Source: Methanomassiliicoccales archaeon (GTDB taxonomy: Archaea > Thermoplasmatota > Thermoplasmata > Methanomassiliicoccales > UBA472). Taken from it: DNA of 7,194 nt. This document shows, piece by piece, positions 6,080 to 7,194 of this stretch; the stretch's first letter is position 1, and each line of letters opens with the position of its first letter. The stretch covers positions 5,007-12,200 of the forward strand of contig DUJZ01000003.1 in NCBI GenBank assembly GCA_013329565.1, in the 5' to 3' direction. The notes under the pieces are model-generated. The model ran no database searches, was not told the DNA's origin, and worked only from the letters and a program-made list of their open reading frames with translations. The position numbers were made by a program, and so were the translations under genes.

Positions 6080-7147
6080 TCATCCGTTCCTGAAGGAATC
6101 GACGATGCTGTTGAACTTGACGCCGGTTAGCACCACCATGACCCTCATCTCGTTCTTTATATCGCCATGCACGGCGCAACCCCAGATGATGCGGGCGCGC
6201 GGGTCCACCCTTTCGCTGACCAGCAGGGCGGCCTTCTCCGCCTCGGTAACCGTGAGGTCCTCGCCGCCTATGACGCGGACCAAGGCACCCTTGGCCTGCT
6301 TGATGTCCACGTCGCCGAGCATCGGGGAGGACAGGGCATCCTCGATGCACATCTCGGCCCTCTGTCCGTACTCGCTTGATTCGCCCAGCCCGATCAGGGC
6401 CATGCCGCCGTTCCTCATGATGGTCTGCAGGTCGTTGAAGTCGATGTTGATCAGTCCGGGCTTGGTCAAGGCGTCAGTGATGCCCTTGATGCTCTGCATC
6501 AGCACCTCGTCGGTCACCCGGAAGGCGGCCTCCAGGGGCAGCTTGGGCACCAGTTCAAGCAAACGGTCGTTCTGCAGGACGATGGTGGTATCGCACTTCT
6601 CCTTCAGATGCTCCAGGCCCTTTATGGCGTTGGACATGCGCACCGCGCCCTCGGCCCTGAACGGCAGGGTGACCACTCCTATGGTCAGTGCACCAGCTCT
6701 TTTGGCCAGCTCGGCCACCACAGGTGCGGAGCCGGTACCTGTCCCGCCACCCATTCCCGCCACCACGAAGACGATGTTCTGTCCGTCGACGTACTTCCAG
6801 AGGTCGTTCTCCGATTCCTCGGCGGCCTTCTGACCCACCTCCGGCAGGGAGCCCGACCCCAATCCCTTGGTCATGCTCCGACCCATCAGTATCTTGTGAT
6901 GGGCTTGAATTGACAATAGATGCCGGGCGTCGGTGTTGCAGGCCACCATCTTGACCCCTTCCACGCCCGCCTGGTACATGCGGCGGATGGTGTTGGAACC
7001 GCCTCCTCCGCATCCGATCACGGCGATCTTGATCCTAAGCGACTCGACCAATGCCCGCAGCTCATCGTCCTCGGCGCTGGAAGAGACGGTCGGCTGCTCG
7101 GCCTCCTTCTGGAACATGTCATCGAACAAAGGGCAAATGGCACCCAC
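6080..7147 (-). CDS. ftsZ: cell division GTPase FtsZ (FtsZ1-like)
   Basis: Tubulin-family GTPase that assembles into a ring at the division site. Seen: nucleotide-binding loop T1 VIGCGGGGSNT (43-53), NTDARHL (71-77), the tubulin signature GGGTGTGSAP (133-142) with MVFV-like flanks, VVTLPFRAEG (158-167), QNDRLLELVPKLPL (192-205), the T7 catalytic loop NIDFNDLQTIM (234-244; D236, D239), and VDPRARIIWG (314-323). Resemblance to the haloarchaeal FtsZ1 group (SNT, MTKG.GSGSLP, KPGLINIDF) is stronger than to FtsZ2. The protein ends soon after the conserved core, with FNSIVDSFRNG, and has no linker or long tail. The start is uncertain: GTG at 7147 (355 residues) could give a near-leaderless message, while TTG at 7129 or ATG at 7117 would be 349 or 345 residues. 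No good ribosome binding site marks any of them. It probably shares a transcript with pop5. Confidence 0.96.
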   Translation of the reverse strand: MGAICPLFDDMFQKEAEQPTVSSSAEDDELRALVESLRIKIAVIGCGGGGSNTIRRMYQAGVEGVKMVACNTDARHLLSIQAHHKILMGRSMTKGLGSGSLPEVGQKAAEESENDLWKYVDGQNIVFVVAGMGGGTGTGSAPVVAELAKRAGALTIGVVTLPFRAEGAVRMSNAIKGLEHLKEKCDTTIVLQNDRLLELVPKLPLEAAFRVTDEVLMQSIKGITDALTKPGLINIDFNDLQTIMRNGGMALIGLGESSEYGQRAEMCIEDALSSPMLGDVDIKQAKGALVRVIGGEDLTVTEAEKAALLVSERVDPRARIIWGCAVHGDIKNEMRVMVVLTGVKFNSIVDSFRNG

Positions 7148-7160
7148 CCGTTTTATGAAT

Positions 7161-7180
7161 ATTCTATAAAGTATAAAAAG
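7161..7180 (-). promoter_or_regulatory. TATA-type promoter upstream of ftsZ
   Basis: On the minus strand, two adjacent AT-rich elements, CTTTTTATAC (7180-7171) and TTTATAGAAT (7170-7161), lie upstream of ftsZ. With the usual spacing the first would start transcription at about 7149, two bases before the GTG at 7147; the second would start near 7140, favouring a start at 7129 or 7117. The sharp drop in G+C relative to the genes supports a promoter region. The gene further upstream lies outside the window. Confidence 0.55.
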
Positions 7181-7194
7181 GCAAGTAAGACCAG

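Noticed and set aside
6060..6833. 257-codon plus-strand open frame
   Set aside because: Antisense to ftsZ, Ser/Thr/Pro rich with no domain; a shadow frame.
1..7194. Search for tRNA genes, CRISPR repeats, insertion sequences and defence genes
   Set aside because: The window is almost fully coding for conserved housekeeping proteins on one strand; no spaced direct repeats, transposase or tRNA-like sequence was seen by eye.

Overview
The window is a dense archaeal gene cluster with all eleven genes on the minus strand, so transcription runs from high to low coordinates. It carries most of the classical archaeal proteasome-exosome superoperon. The proteasome alpha subunit is close to the Thermoplasma type ([14 protein letters not shown] start, RPFG segment). 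Together with an FtsZ of the archaeal FtsZ1 type, Shine-Dalgarno sites of the GGAGTGAT/GGTGAT type and high G+C coding sequence, this suggests a high-GC member of the Thermoplasmatota, possibly related to Methanomassiliicoccales. The phylum is a fair inference; the order is a guess.

Layout in transcription order. A short AT-rich promoter region (7148-7194) precedes ftsZ (7147-6080) and the RNase P subunit Pop5/Rnp2 (6070-5762), separated by 9 bp. A 95-bp gap (5667-5761) carries a good BRE/TATA element and a strong ribosome binding site. It opens the second unit: proteasome alpha psmA (5666-4944), SBDS/Sdo1 (4931-4236), exosome cap Rrp4 (4209-3526), exosome catalytic Rrp41 (3515-2736), exosome Rrp42 (2733-1960), ribosomal protein L37Ae (1954-1688), RNA polymerase subunit Rpo12/RpoP (1682-1545), KEOPS subunit Pcc1 (1542-1300), prefoldin beta (1307-924) and a DHH-family phosphoesterase (845 to beyond base 1, cut by the window edge). 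Gaps inside the second unit are 2-26 bp, with one 8-bp overlap, up to prefoldin; the DHH gene follows after 78 bp (45 bp with an alternative start).

The genes share a theme of making, checking and destroying RNA and protein. Pop5 acts in tRNA 5' processing, Rrp4/Rrp41/Rrp42 in 3'-5' RNA decay, SBDS and L37Ae in the large ribosomal subunit, Rpo12 in transcription, Pcc1 in the tRNA t6A modification complex, prefoldin in protein folding and PsmA in protein degradation. The DHH enzyme resembles NrnA-type nanoRNase/pAp phosphatases and could finish short RNAs left by the exosome. FtsZ is the outsider, a cell-division GTPase placed directly upstream of pop5.

Several true starts lie inside longer open frames (Rrp4, L37Ae, Rpo12, prefoldin); they were placed using Shine-Dalgarno position and family length. 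No RNA genes, mobile elements, CRISPR arrays or convincing terminators were seen. No stretch above 100 bases is without a gene apart from short promoter regions. I see no undescribed system here. The points of interest are gene order, start choice, stop/Shine-Dalgarno overlaps and the DHH gene.
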